From: Leguminivora glycinivorella
Taxonomy: Eukaryota; Arthropoda; Insecta; Lepidoptera; Tortricidae
Assembly: GCF_023078275.1 (NCBI RefSeq)
Contig: NC_062991.1
Location: 4,650,001-4,714,000, forward strand
Length of the DNA: 64,000 bases
Direction of reading: 5' to 3'
The position numbers and the translations under genes were made by a program. Under the pieces are notes generated by a model that did no database searches, was not told where the DNA came from, and saw only the letters and a program-made list of their open reading frames with translations. Numbering within the stretch: position 1 is the stretch's first letter; each line of letters begins with the position of its first letter. Below are positions 20,176-29,173 of the stretch, one piece after another.

Positions 20176-21955
20176 GAGAAATTATGAATGAATTCATTGA
20201 TAAATTCGCCATGCACTTTTGAAGCTCAAAGTACATAACTATAGGAAAATAGAAAGTGTTTGATACTTTTGTATTGTGTATGAGAATGAATGTCTACTTA
20301 TATTATGATGACAGTTTGAAAGGAAAATTGACGATTTAAATACGCATAAGAACACAGATGTCATATATACCATAGATCAAGCAAACGTATCTACTTAGCG
20401 TGTCAAATAAACTCAGTGAAATCCACTGAGTTGTCCGTCTTTAATCGCAGCTTGCAGCTTTCGGGCGTCAATTTTTGTAAGTTGAAGTCAATAAAAACAT
20501 AAAAAATGCCTCGTTACGTGATATTCAATTGCAACACCACAAAAATTATGAACAATCAAGAGCCTGAGACTTAATTAAAATTACAGGCAAGAAACAACTT
20601 CAGTACAAAATTTGACACGCTCGGCCCCTATACAAATAGATGAACTTGTTTCTTCTATCTAAATATAGTTCTGTGCATAAGAATGTCAAATAAAGCTACA
20701 TAAAATAAAACAATACAATACCGAAGACAATATTAGCTTGAATACAGTTGAAAACCGGACATGTCACATGACATACATACATACATACAATCACGCCTGT
20801 TTCCCAGAGGGGTAGGCAGAGATCACGGATTTCCATTTACTACGATCCTGACAAATCACTTTCGCTTCACACACTTTCATAACGTTTCTCATACACGCTC
20901 GTCGGTTTCGAGTACTTCTGACCTGGCCTTTGGACATGACATAAACACACATATTTGTTTGTTACTTTTCAGAAGATAAAATAGCATTATCCATTGATGC
21001 AACAGGACTAATTCCAACCCACTTTATTTGAATATAAAACAAATTGCTAGACAGTTTTTCCTTATAAAACTTTTCTGCTGACGCTCTTTCCGCATTGAAG
21101 AGCGAAATCCGAAGAAAACCGAGTTTAACTCGCAATCTACTTTGATACAGAAAAAAATGATATTATAAGTTACCGCCTTTTGCTTAGAGTCGGGGCTTTT
21201 TGCAGGTGACAGGTCTCTTAGAAGTTATTATAAAATGCTGGGGTTTCTTTGAATAACATGTTCAAATGTTAACCTAAAAATATATTTAGAGATACTTTTA
21301 TATTAGAGTAAATATGGTTTCATCTTCGACTACCTACTTAATCAAATATGAACGAAAAGTGACATATTCTTTTCCCAGGTTTCCCAAGCGTCAGAGTATG
21401 AAAAGCAGTTAAGACTACGTACATATTAGACATACGAACTGCAATCCGACTGCAATATGGGACCGCACGACTGCACGCTTTCCACATACATTTCTGTCAA
21501 TTTGCAGTCTGCCCATATCGGTCAAAGCATATCCAAATATACTTTAAGCAAAATAAATCACATATAAAAACATTTTTGACACGATTAAGCAACAGGTCAA
21601 ATATAAATCACACATGACATTTCTATCCTTGACAAGTCAGTGAGACACGACGTCGTGACTATACTACCATTACACACGTCTACAACACACACACACACAT
21701 GTCTAGTTTGGTCATGATTATTTTGACCTTAAAAATAGCGGATTAGTCCTTAACCGTACATAGGTTAAGGTGATGGCGATATTAAATACTATTTACCTAA
21801 CTATTAACAACGATAACAATCTCATGAATTATATTTTTGTACGTTTTAGGCAGATATTATTCGTACACTATCATAGAAATATAATCATAGCCCATAGGCA
21901 ATATGCCGTCCTAATTCTTCACGTTGGAGAAAAAGGGGGGCAAACTGACCTATAA
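20176..21955. other. No gene seen; R5 scrap at 20,770-20,850
   Basis: The only repeat I can define is a fragment of family R5 ('ACATACAATCACGCCTGTTT', 'GGGGTAGGCAGAG'). The rest is AT-rich with short CA runs near 21,690. Confidence 0.4.
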
Positions 21956-22449
21956 GGGACTATCCACACTCATAAGACGCATGTCTTGCAGCGCGCAACG
22001 GACGTCCGCGCCACGCCGCGCCGCCTGAATGTAATTCAAAAAACGTCTCCTCAGTACATTTTGTTTAGGAAGGACGTAAGACGCGCCCCAGGCGGCGTGG
22101 CGACACGCGACGCCTAATTGAGCATTTCTTTTTTTTTGCCAATAAAAAAATTTTGATTGTTTTAGGGAATTTTAGGTCAATTGTACTCAGAATTACGAGT
22201 ACTTTCAATCTCACTGGGAGACAAAAAGTGTCCCAGCATTTCCATACATTTTTGTTACTTTCCTCTTTTGTTACCGCATACAACATGTACGGAAAATGGT
22301 AACAAAATAAGAAAAAATCGTATGGGACAATTTTTTTTACTACTAGGATTGAAAAAGCTAGTAATTCTGAGTGGAAATATTATTTTTTTTTTCAAAAATA
22401 TCACACTGAAATCACAAAATTTCAGAAATGCTCAATTGGGGACGCTGTC
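21956..22449. mobile_element. MITE-A split by nested MITE-C
   Basis: It opens GGGACTATCCACACTCATAA after TAA (21,953-21,955) and closes GGGGACGCTGTC before TAA (22,450-22,452). The right end is separated from the rest by MITE-C at 22,116-22,436. Together the two parts match the intact copy at 46,734. Confidence 0.8.
22116..22436. mobile_element. MITE-C inserted into MITE-A
   Basis: The ends ATTGAGCATTTCT and AGAAATGCTCAAT are inverted repeats; the core has 'TCAGAATTACGAGTACTTTC' with its partner 'AAAAAGCTAGTAATTCTGAG'. It lies within the last 15 bp of a MITE-A arm. Confidence 0.8.
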
Positions 22450-22593
22450 TAAGAATAAGAATAATTATAACACATTTATTAATTAAAGTGTCACCAGTGT
22501 GCTTGGTATAATGATTTTTTAAGCCAGAAATAAAATTTTATGGCTAGTCTTTGTTTCGATACTTACGTACGTACATTTATTTTGTTCACGGGT

Positions 22594-22838
22594 TCACTTT
22601 TTCTTGCCTGTTATTGCCATGGTTACGGTTTCCTGAGTCATACTGGTTTTATGCAAAATTATGCTACCGAAATTATGCAAGCATGCATGTAGTCCATGTT
22701 TGTAGGTGGCAAATTAAGGAAAGGGCTTGTTAACATCAGAAAAATGCATGTTTGCATAGTTTAAGTAGCATAATTTTGCATAAAACTAGCGTGACTCAGG
22801 GCACCGTAACCATGGCAATAACAGGCAAGAAAAAGTTG
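22594..22838. mobile_element. Foldback element with 70-bp arms
   Basis: The left arm opens 'TCACTTTTTCTTGCCTGTTA' and includes 'TTGCCATGGTTACGGT'; the right arm carries the complements 'ACCGTAACCATGGCAATAAC' and 'AGGCAAGAAAAAGTTGA'. 'TTATGCAAAATTATGCTA' pairs with 'TAGCATAATTTTGCATAA'. Non-coding. Confidence 0.85.
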
Positions 22839-23227
22839 ATTCACCCTCATGTACTTTAGGTACCTTGATAAATGGTTTTCCATGTAAAAATATTCAAAAC
22901 TTTTGTATCAGATCAGCAATCACAGGATCCGTCTCAAACTACTTAAATCCAATAATCTTAACTATCCAAAGGCAAAGATCAATTGTGGTTCAATGTTCTT
23001 TAAATGAATATTAATGGACGCCATCTTGGATCGTAAAATTATCATTTTTAACAATTGAAACTTGTAACTGCACTTACAGAGGAGAAACGATCTTAAAATA
23101 TATTGTGGAGGTCGAAAATTGCATTTAAGCGTAAAGAGTGCCCTACATAAGACAGTTTTACTATCTTTTTAATTGTACTTTGAGGTTTTCATGATGGGAA
23201 ACAATGAGTTTTTGGTGTCTTTATCCA

Positions 23228-23398
23228 TACTAATATTATAAATGTAAAAGTGTGTGTCTGTTTGTTTGTCCGCCTTTCACGGCAAAACGAAGCGTCGGTT
23301 TGATGTGATTTTTCAATTGGAGATAGTTGAAGCGTTGGAAGGTGACATATGCTACTTTTTGTCTCTTTCTAACGCGAGCGAAGCCGCGGGCAAATGCT
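23228..23398 (-). repeat. Family R1, inverted copy
   Basis: Reads 'TAATATTATAAATGTAAAAG', 'CGCCTTTCACGGCAAAACGA', 'GAGCGAAGCCGCGGGCAAAT', the reverse of the plus-strand family. Confidence 0.75.
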
Positions 23399-23441
23399 AG
23401 TTATATATATATTGTATATGTTGAAAATAATGTCTTTCTTA

Positions 23442-23647
23442 GGTACCGGCCACATCAGAGCGTCGCGAGCGTCGCCGCCAAGCGGCGCGGCGCGCGCCAC
23501 GCCGCCGCCACGCCACCTGGGGCGCGTTTTACGTCCTTCCTATACAAAATGTACTGAGGAGACGCTTTTTGAATTACACTCAGGTGGCGTGGCGCGGACG
23601 TCCGTTGCGCGCCCCGAGACACGCGACGCTCTGATGTGGCCGGTCAC
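23442..23647. mobile_element. MITE-A, intact variant
   Basis: Flanked by TTA on both sides (23,439-23,441; 23,648-23,650). Ends GGTACCGGCCACATCAGAGC and its near complement; interior 'GACGCTTTTTGAATTACACT'. Compact copy without nested insertion. Confidence 0.85.
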
Positions 23648-23967
23648 TTAGGGAAACACACCCAACCGGTACCTACGGTAGAAACGGGATGGAACGTTTT
23701 GCCTACAAGGATGACCTACTATAATATATATATGTACATATAGTATAGATGTAGTATAATTACAATATAGATGTAGCTAAAGTTATGATTGCAACTATAC
23801 ATAATAAGGCACTATCCAGTCACATAAATAACTATTATGTGTTTTGTGACTGTAAGCTGTGGGGTCGCTGATGGTGGATGAAACACGTAAAAACTTCAGC
23901 TATACAGTATATTACAATTATGTATATAACACCCACAGAAAAAGATAAAAATATAAATACAAAAAAA

Positions 23968-24595
23968 CCGGCCAAGAGCGTGTCGGGCCACGCTCAGTGT
24001 AGGGTTCCGTAGTTTTCCGTATTTTTCTCAAAAACTACTGAACCTATCAAGTTCAAAACAATTTTCCTAGAAAGTATTTATAAAGTTCTACTTTTGTGAT
24101 TTTTTTCATATATTTTAAACATATGTTTTAACATTAGCAAAACAATTTTCAATCGATAGAAAGTATTAGGTTATAAGTTCTACTTTTGGCAGATGATTTT
24201 TCCAGAGGCCGTGAGTTCAAGTCTCACCCAAGGCAGACATTTTCCACTTTTAAACATATGGTTCAAAAGTTAGAAAGTTTAAAAGTTAGTTACCTATCCA
24301 ACAATATATCACATGTTGGGGTTGGAATTAAAAAAAATATCAGCCCCCACTTTACATGTAGGGGGGGTACCCTAATAAAACATTTTTTTCCATTTTTTAT
24401 TTTTGCACTTTGTTGGCGTGATTGATGTACATATTGGTACCAAATTTCAGCTTTCTAGTGCTAACGGTTACTGAGATTATCCGCGGACGGACGGACGGAC
24501 GGACGGACGGACGGACGGACGGACGGACGGACGGACAGACGGACAGACAGACATGGCGAAACTATAAGGGTTCCTAGTTGACTACGGAACCCTAA
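23968..24595 (+). mobile_element. MITE-B, copy with internal duplication and long GGAC run
   Basis: It begins CCGGCCAAGAGCGTGTCGGG and ends CTACGGAACCCTA. The segment from 'CAAAACAATTTTC' to 'TTTAAACATATG' occurs twice in tandem (about 24,056-24,125 and 24,138-24,260). The second copy carries extra sequence with a pol III B-box-like 'GAGTTCAAGTCTCACC'. A pure GGAC microsatellite lies at 24,484-24,540. Confidence 0.85.
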
Positions 24596-24606
24596 AAAGG
24601 CTAGCT

Positions 24607-24746
24607 ATACTCGGTCAAACAAGTCTGTCAGTAAATAAGAACAAAGAAAACTATAGGTATGCCTCCTTTTCTTTAGGGTGCTAGAGAAAAGGATACCTAT
24701 AGTTTTCTTTGTTCTTATTTACTGACAGACTTGTTTCACTGAGTAT
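24607..24746. mobile_element. Foldback element with near-perfect 60-bp arms
   Basis: The left arm opens ATACTCGGTCAAACAAGTCT and includes 'AACAAAGAAAACTATAGGTA'; the right arm has the complements 'TACCTATAGTTTTCTTTGTT' and 'AGACTTGTTTCACTGAGTAT'. Very few mismatches. Confidence 0.9.
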
Positions 24747-24788
24747 ATTTACACATATATTTACAAAAGTATGTGCAAAAGAAACATT

Positions 24789-24936
24789 TCGTCACTACTT
24801 TAAAAAAACTTGTATCTTCGTCTGTCAATGAAAAGAAAATTGTAGTAAGTATGACTGTGTGTAATGCATATAGACTTACTGCGTTTTAACTTTCAGGAAC
24901 AGCGTGAGATACGAGATTTTTTAAAAGTAGTGACGA
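24789..24936. mobile_element. Foldback MITE family R2, inverted copy
   Basis: Ends 'TCGTCACTACTTTAAAAAAA' and 'TTTTTAAAAGTAGTGACGAT'; internal 'ATGAAAAGAAAATTGTAGTA' is the reverse of the copy at 554-702. Confidence 0.8.
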
Positions 24937-25030
24937 TTTGTGCCTCAGTGGCAGTTCGAGACTGAATTAAAAAAATATGTACAAAAACAAAAGACGCGCG
25001 CTGGCAGCGGCATCCGTACCTACCGACCAG

Positions 25031-25164
25031 CACGGGAGCATGGTCGCGCGATAGACGATAAAATAGCAGGCCGTCCCTATCGCACTATTAGTAAAAGTAT
25101 TAGTAAAAGTGCGATAGGGACGGCCTGCTATTTTATCGTCTATCGCGCGACCATGCTTCCCGTG
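25031..25164. mobile_element. MITE-D foldback, copy 2
   Basis: Arms of about 60 bp open CACGGGAGCATGGTCGCGCG and close with the complement; the centre holds two 'TTAGTAAAAG' units. CAG flanks both sides (25,028-25,030; 25,165-25,167). Confidence 0.9.
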
Positions 25165-25167
25165 CAG

Positions 25168-25870
25168 GCTGCCAGCTCGGAGCACGGAGGTTGGTCGTTC
25201 TTTCGCCTACTGTGACCATATTGTTTTTTCGTCATTTCTCGCTCAAAAGAGTCAAAAGTTCTCAATAATTTAATTTCATCATCGATACACAAACTCGTCA
25301 AGACTAATAAATTGATAGGCTATCAAATTCAACATCAAACAATTCTAAGAACTAAAATCTTCAATTTCGCCTCAAATATTATAAGCACGAGTGTTTCAAT
25401 AATTTAATTACGTTTCATCAAATTACATAGTTTGTCAGCAAATTTCGATCAAATTTATATCAAAAGCTCTTAGAGAATTGGATCGGTGATCTATCTACCC
25501 GATTCGGACTTTAATTTACGTCAAAAATTAGCTTTACATACGAGAAAGATAGGATATCACGAGATTCACGAGTTGGTCTGAACGTTACTGTTAATACTGA
25601 ATAATTATATCTCATCCATGTCGTCAGCAAAGTCTAGAATTATACAGTGTGTAACCCTTATACGGGCAAAACATTAAAACAGACTTAGAGGTCATTGGTG
25701 TTGTTATTTAAGTGTTTTAAAGTTACTAATTTTCACCCCATAATTAATTTTAGAAACTTTTCTCAGGAGCAATGTACTGTACATGGTTGCGATAACAGGA
25801 ATTGATATTACATAGATATGAGCTTTTAAAAAGCGTTTGAAGCGAGTGTGTTTATGTCACTTAGCCCTAA
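25168..25870. other. No gene seen
   Basis: AT-rich sequence without repeat or coding signal that I recognise. Confidence 0.4.
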
Positions 25871-25874
25871 ATAA

Positions 25875-26052
25875 AGCCTCCGCCACACATAAAGCGTTTT
25901 GATAGCGTAGCGTTAGCGGAGCGGAATGCGCGCTAAATGCGCTCGAAGCCCGCGCTCGTTAGTTCCCACCAGCGTCCGCTGGGCGCTACGCCACCAGCCG
26001 ATCATTGCGCTCTGCCTACACTCTCAAAACGCGCATGTGTGGCCGAGCTTTA
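25875..26052. mobile_element. Palindromic MITE family R4
   Basis: Ends 'CCTCCGCCACACATAAAGCG' and 'CGCGCATGTGTGGCCGAGCT' as at 2,758. Followed directly by a scrap of the foldback at 10,751. Confidence 0.8.
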
Positions 26053-26679
26053 TGCGTGAGTAACCCGCTTAAAATAATTTAAATATATTTTGTATGGATT
26101 ATATGTAAATTTCAATTATAAAAATCTCATTACATTTCTTATGTCCTTATACTAATCAGTAATCACCGTTAAGAAATTCGCCCACATTAGCTTTACACAC
26201 TGTATAAAAGTTCGAACCAGGCAAGAATGTGTAACTCTAGTGTCAGCAGAAATATTTTCAACAGGGCTGCAAGTTTCAGATTTACAAATAGTTGAGATAG
26301 TTTGCCAGGGTTGCCCACTTAGCAGGTTTGAAACATAACTTTTATTCAGCGAAAATTAATTAATTTTATACCAAGTAGAACAAAAATTCTGAGAACATGG
26401 AAAACTGTTCGAATTCAGGGAAGTTGTTAATATTTCGAATATATCGAAGCTTAAATATTTATTTAATAACGAAATAAAATATTGCAGTTCAGAAATATTA
26501 CAAAATTATTCCAGTAAAAATATACCAACTTGTTATAAAAAATATTGTAGTTTATATCCAGTCAAAATAGATTTGTTATTGTAATATTGTCTTCGTTTGT
26601 CGTGATAATTTCACAATACAATAAACCACGAAACGATTTTTCGTTAATTTCATATTTCATTTATTGACGTGACAACCTG

Positions 26680-26750
26680 GCCGAAACGATGGTAAAAAAA
26701 TATTTTATCGCGTAACGCGTTCGACCCGTGTGGGTGGGACTTTAAAAACG
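26680..26750 (+). mobile_element. Penelope-like terminal repeat scrap
   Basis: 'CCTGGCCGAAACGATGGTAA' followed by 'AACGCGTTCGACCCGTGT' matches the minus strand of the inverted Penelope repeat at 51,006-51,170. It keeps the GAAACG half of the fold but not the upstream half. Confidence 0.5.
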
Positions 26751-27056
26751 ATTATATTATATTCTATTATTATGCTTCTTGTTAAAAATTTTACAACATT
26801 GATTGTTTTGTACACACCAAAGGAGATTTTTTTTTTTCAGTCAAATATTTAAGATTTTAACTAAATATTTTGAAGGGACGTGTTATGTGATGAATACGGC
26901 CCCCGCTGCCTCGTGGAGCGGACGTGTCTCTCTTACAGTGAATCCACGCAAATTTATTTTAATATTTAAATTGTGATTGGTTTATTTAATTCCTTGTCCC
27001 ACTTGCGGAGTTCTTACGGATTATCTCCGCCCAGTGGGCGTGTCTAGAAAGAGACA

Positions 27057-27140
27057 ACGAATTTCTGGGAGTTCCTCGGGATCGAACCCGCACCGCCGGA
27101 TTGACAGACCGCTATCATTGCCGTTCGGCCACGGATCACT
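27057..27140 (-). repeat. tRNA-like sequence upstream of LINE ORF1
   Basis: On the minus strand there is an A-box TGGCCGAACGGC and a B-box GGTTCGATCCC about 35 bases later, spaced as in a tRNA. The anticodon stem pairs poorly and the acceptor ends do not match well, so it is probably tRNA-derived and not a working tRNA gene. It lies antisense, within or just before the LINE 5' region. Confidence 0.5.
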
Positions 27141-27313
27141 TTGCTTTGGCGTCGAAAAACATCACTGGAACAAGTGCGTACTGACGTCATCGCAGCTTCG
27201 ATCATCGACTACGCCAGCCACTGCTACGGAGTGCTACGAGAGCTACGGGAAGTGCTACGCGATTGAGCTAAGTTGAACTGTATTTGCTGCTCGGTAAAAG
27301 TGACTCTTACACG

Positions 27314-28477
27314 ATGGCGACAGTGAAGAGAGGCGACAGTGCTGAGTTTATCTGCCATGGGTGCCCGTTCGAACTTCAAATAGGTCAGGAGTATGTTGAG
27401 TGTATGTTGGCTACGTGCGGTAAGCTTTATCACGTATCCTGCATAAATAAACAGCTTACACTGGCGGAAAAGGACTCGTGGGTGTGCCCTGAGTGCTGTA
27501 TTGCCTACAAAAAGACAGGACCAAATTGTACGACGCCGGTAGGTACGCCTCTGACTGTCAAAAATATCTCAGTCCGGACCAAGAGCGAGAAACCTAAGAC
27601 ACAGACTCAATCAACAGATGCCAAAAGCGACGAATCGGCGCTACTAACACAGCGAGCAGGTGAGACGAGCTCTATGATACAAGAAATAAATCATCTCAGA
27701 GACCAAATGAGTTTGTTGTCGACGCAATTAGGTGCCGCCCTTTCCACACTGGCAAAATACCAGACAGCTCTTACTGATTGCTCTGATAAGCTCGACGTGG
27801 TTAACAGGAGGTTAGAGCAGTTAGAGTTTCCACCAGCCTGTAGTCGCTGCACGGAATCAGGACAACAAGATATCACTGATAATGTCTCTCCCGCACTGAA
27901 ACCAAAACGTAGACGCAGGACACGAAAAGCACACAAGTCTAAGGCTGGAGCGGAAAAACACGGCGAAGAAGGTGCAGGTGACAGGTCTCTACTACACAGG
28001 GCAGGTAGTGCAGGGTCTCCCACGGTATCCAGAGAAAGCAGTGTAGATCGAATTCCTGTTATCTCCACAGATCGAGGAAACAGTAATCCTACAGATGGCG
28101 AAAGTTTCCACATAGTCAAAGGAAAGGAGGCTAATACTACTAGGAAACGTTTCTCCTCTGTGCGATGCACAGCAGGGCCTGCAGTTACGACCCTGAAAGC
28201 AGTAGAGTTTTTAAAATTTATACACTTGTGGAACATGATATCAGGCGCAGATGATATTCGCGCATACCTGAAATCTATGTGCCCAGAAAAAACTTGCACG
28301 GTGCACGAGCTCAAGGCAAAAGGAGATTATAAGTCATATAAAATTGGAGTACCACCGGAATTGTATGGAAAATGCCTATCCGCCGAAGTTTGGCCACAGA
28401 ATGCTCGGGTAAAGCCGTGGTTTTTTCGAAAGTCCTACACTGGCGACGGCACGAACACAGGGATATCCGACCGCTAA
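27314..28477 (+). CDS. LINE ORF1, PHD-finger and coiled-coil protein
   Basis: A protein of 387 residues from the ATG at 27,314. The N-terminus has a Cys4-His-Cys3 PHD finger with ligands C14, C17, C30, C35, H40, C43, C57 and C60. A leucine-rich, probably coiled-coil stretch follows at about 120-175, then a basic patch (KPKRRRRTRKAHKSKAG) and a C-terminal domain ending VKPWFFRKSYTGDG. ORF1 proteins of CR1/L2-type elements bind RNA and assist target-primed reverse transcription; I infer that role. ORF2 starts 7 bases after the stop. The frame is complete. The large antisense open frame at 27,691-28,314 is a shadow. Confidence 0.8.
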   Translation: MATVKRGDSAEFICHGCPFELQIGQEYVECMLATCGKLYHVSCINKQLTLAEKDSWVCPECCIAYKKTGPNCTTPVGTPLTVKNISVRTKSEKPKTQTQSTDAKSDESALLTQRAGETSSMIQEINHLRDQMSLLSTQLGAALSTLAKYQTALTDCSDKLDVVNRRLEQLEFPPACSRCTESGQQDITDNVSPALKPKRRRRTRKAHKSKAGAEKHGEEGAGDRSLLHRAGSAGSPTVSRESSVDRIPVISTDRGNSNPTDGESFHIVKGKEANTTRKRFSSVRCTAGPAVTTLKAVEFLKFIHLWNMISGADDIRAYLKSMCPEKTCTVHELKAKGDYKSYKIGVPPELYGKCLSAEVWPQNARVKPWFFRKSYTGDGTNTGISDR

Positions 28478-28484
28478 ACAGAAA

Positions 28485-28604
28485 ATGCGAGCGACGATAG
28501 ACATAATTTATCAAAACGTCAGAGGGTTAAACACCAAACTTAGCTACTTTAGGAAATGTCTTCTATCCCAAGAGTGCGATGTGGTTGCTGTGACAGAGTC
28601 CTTT
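28485..28604 (+). pseudogene. LINE ORF2, 5' fragment before the Gypsy insertion
   Basis: The first 40 codons of ORF2 start at ATG 28,485 and include the endonuclease opening IIYQNVRGLNTKL and the motif VAVTESF, part of the APE-type active site region. The reading frame continues exactly at 33,857 if the insertion and one CTTT are removed. In its present state it is cut off by the LTR. Confidence 0.8.
28601..28604. other. Target-site duplication CTTT, left
   Basis: CTTT precedes the LTR TG start and recurs at 33,853-33,856 after the LTR CA end. Four-base duplications are usual for Ty3/Gypsy integrases. Confidence 0.9.
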
Positions 28605-29151
28605 TGAAGTGATGGAAGGCACCCGACGTGGTAAACACTTAAAAATGCGAGCGAACTCACCGGGGGATGCGATAGATACGAAGACGGGCGGAGCGCCAAG
28701 CGACGTGCGTTCAGCGTGGGATCGAGATCTGCACTGCGCGGCGGGGAGCGCCGGCGCATCGGGCGGCGTCCAAGGCCGCGACTATCCAGGACCGGTTGAA
28801 GCGGCGCGCGGTGATAGCTGACTGCAGCCGACACGGCCGGTGCCGGCGGGCCGGCCGGGCACTCGAACGAGTAGGTATTTGGTAGGTATTGATGTTTATG
28901 TTATTTATAGGATTAAGTATGTATTTTATCTATCCACATTAATGCGTATGTATGTATGTATATGTGTAAATTATTATGTATGTGTCTATTATGAATTTAG
29001 TGTTATATTTAATTATGTAATTATGTTTATGTGATGTATTTATTAGGTATCGTGTACTATATAAGTATATATGTAATTTGTATGTGATATTTATGTATAT
29101 AAGTAAATAATACGTATTTATAAGTATATACATATAGGTGGCATCGCCACA
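28605..29151 (-). repeat. 3' LTR of the CsRn1 element
   Basis: 547 bp. On the plus strand it starts TGAAGTGATGGAAGG and ends GGCATCGCCACA. One half is GC-rich, the other AT-rich with repeated TATGTA words. It is the partner of 33,306-33,852, and every open frame shared by the two reads the same. Confidence 0.95.
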
Positions 29152-29168
29152 TCAGTCCCCCCCAGAGA
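29152..29168 (-). other. Polypurine tract
   Basis: On the minus strand CTCTGGGGGGGACTGA lies immediately before the 3' LTR. It would prime plus-strand DNA synthesis. Confidence 0.75.
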
Positions 29169-29173
29169 CCGTC

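Noticed and set aside
24484..24540. CRISPR-like or other array
   Set aside because: It is a plain GGAC microsatellite inside MITE-B.
27057..27140. A tRNA-Asp gene on the minus strand
   Set aside because: A GTC triplet falls near the anticodon position, but the stems are imperfect; more likely tRNA-derived.
27691..28314. 207-codon open frame antisense to LINE ORF1
   Set aside because: It lies wholly on the opposite strand of a well-supported coding region and shows no domain.
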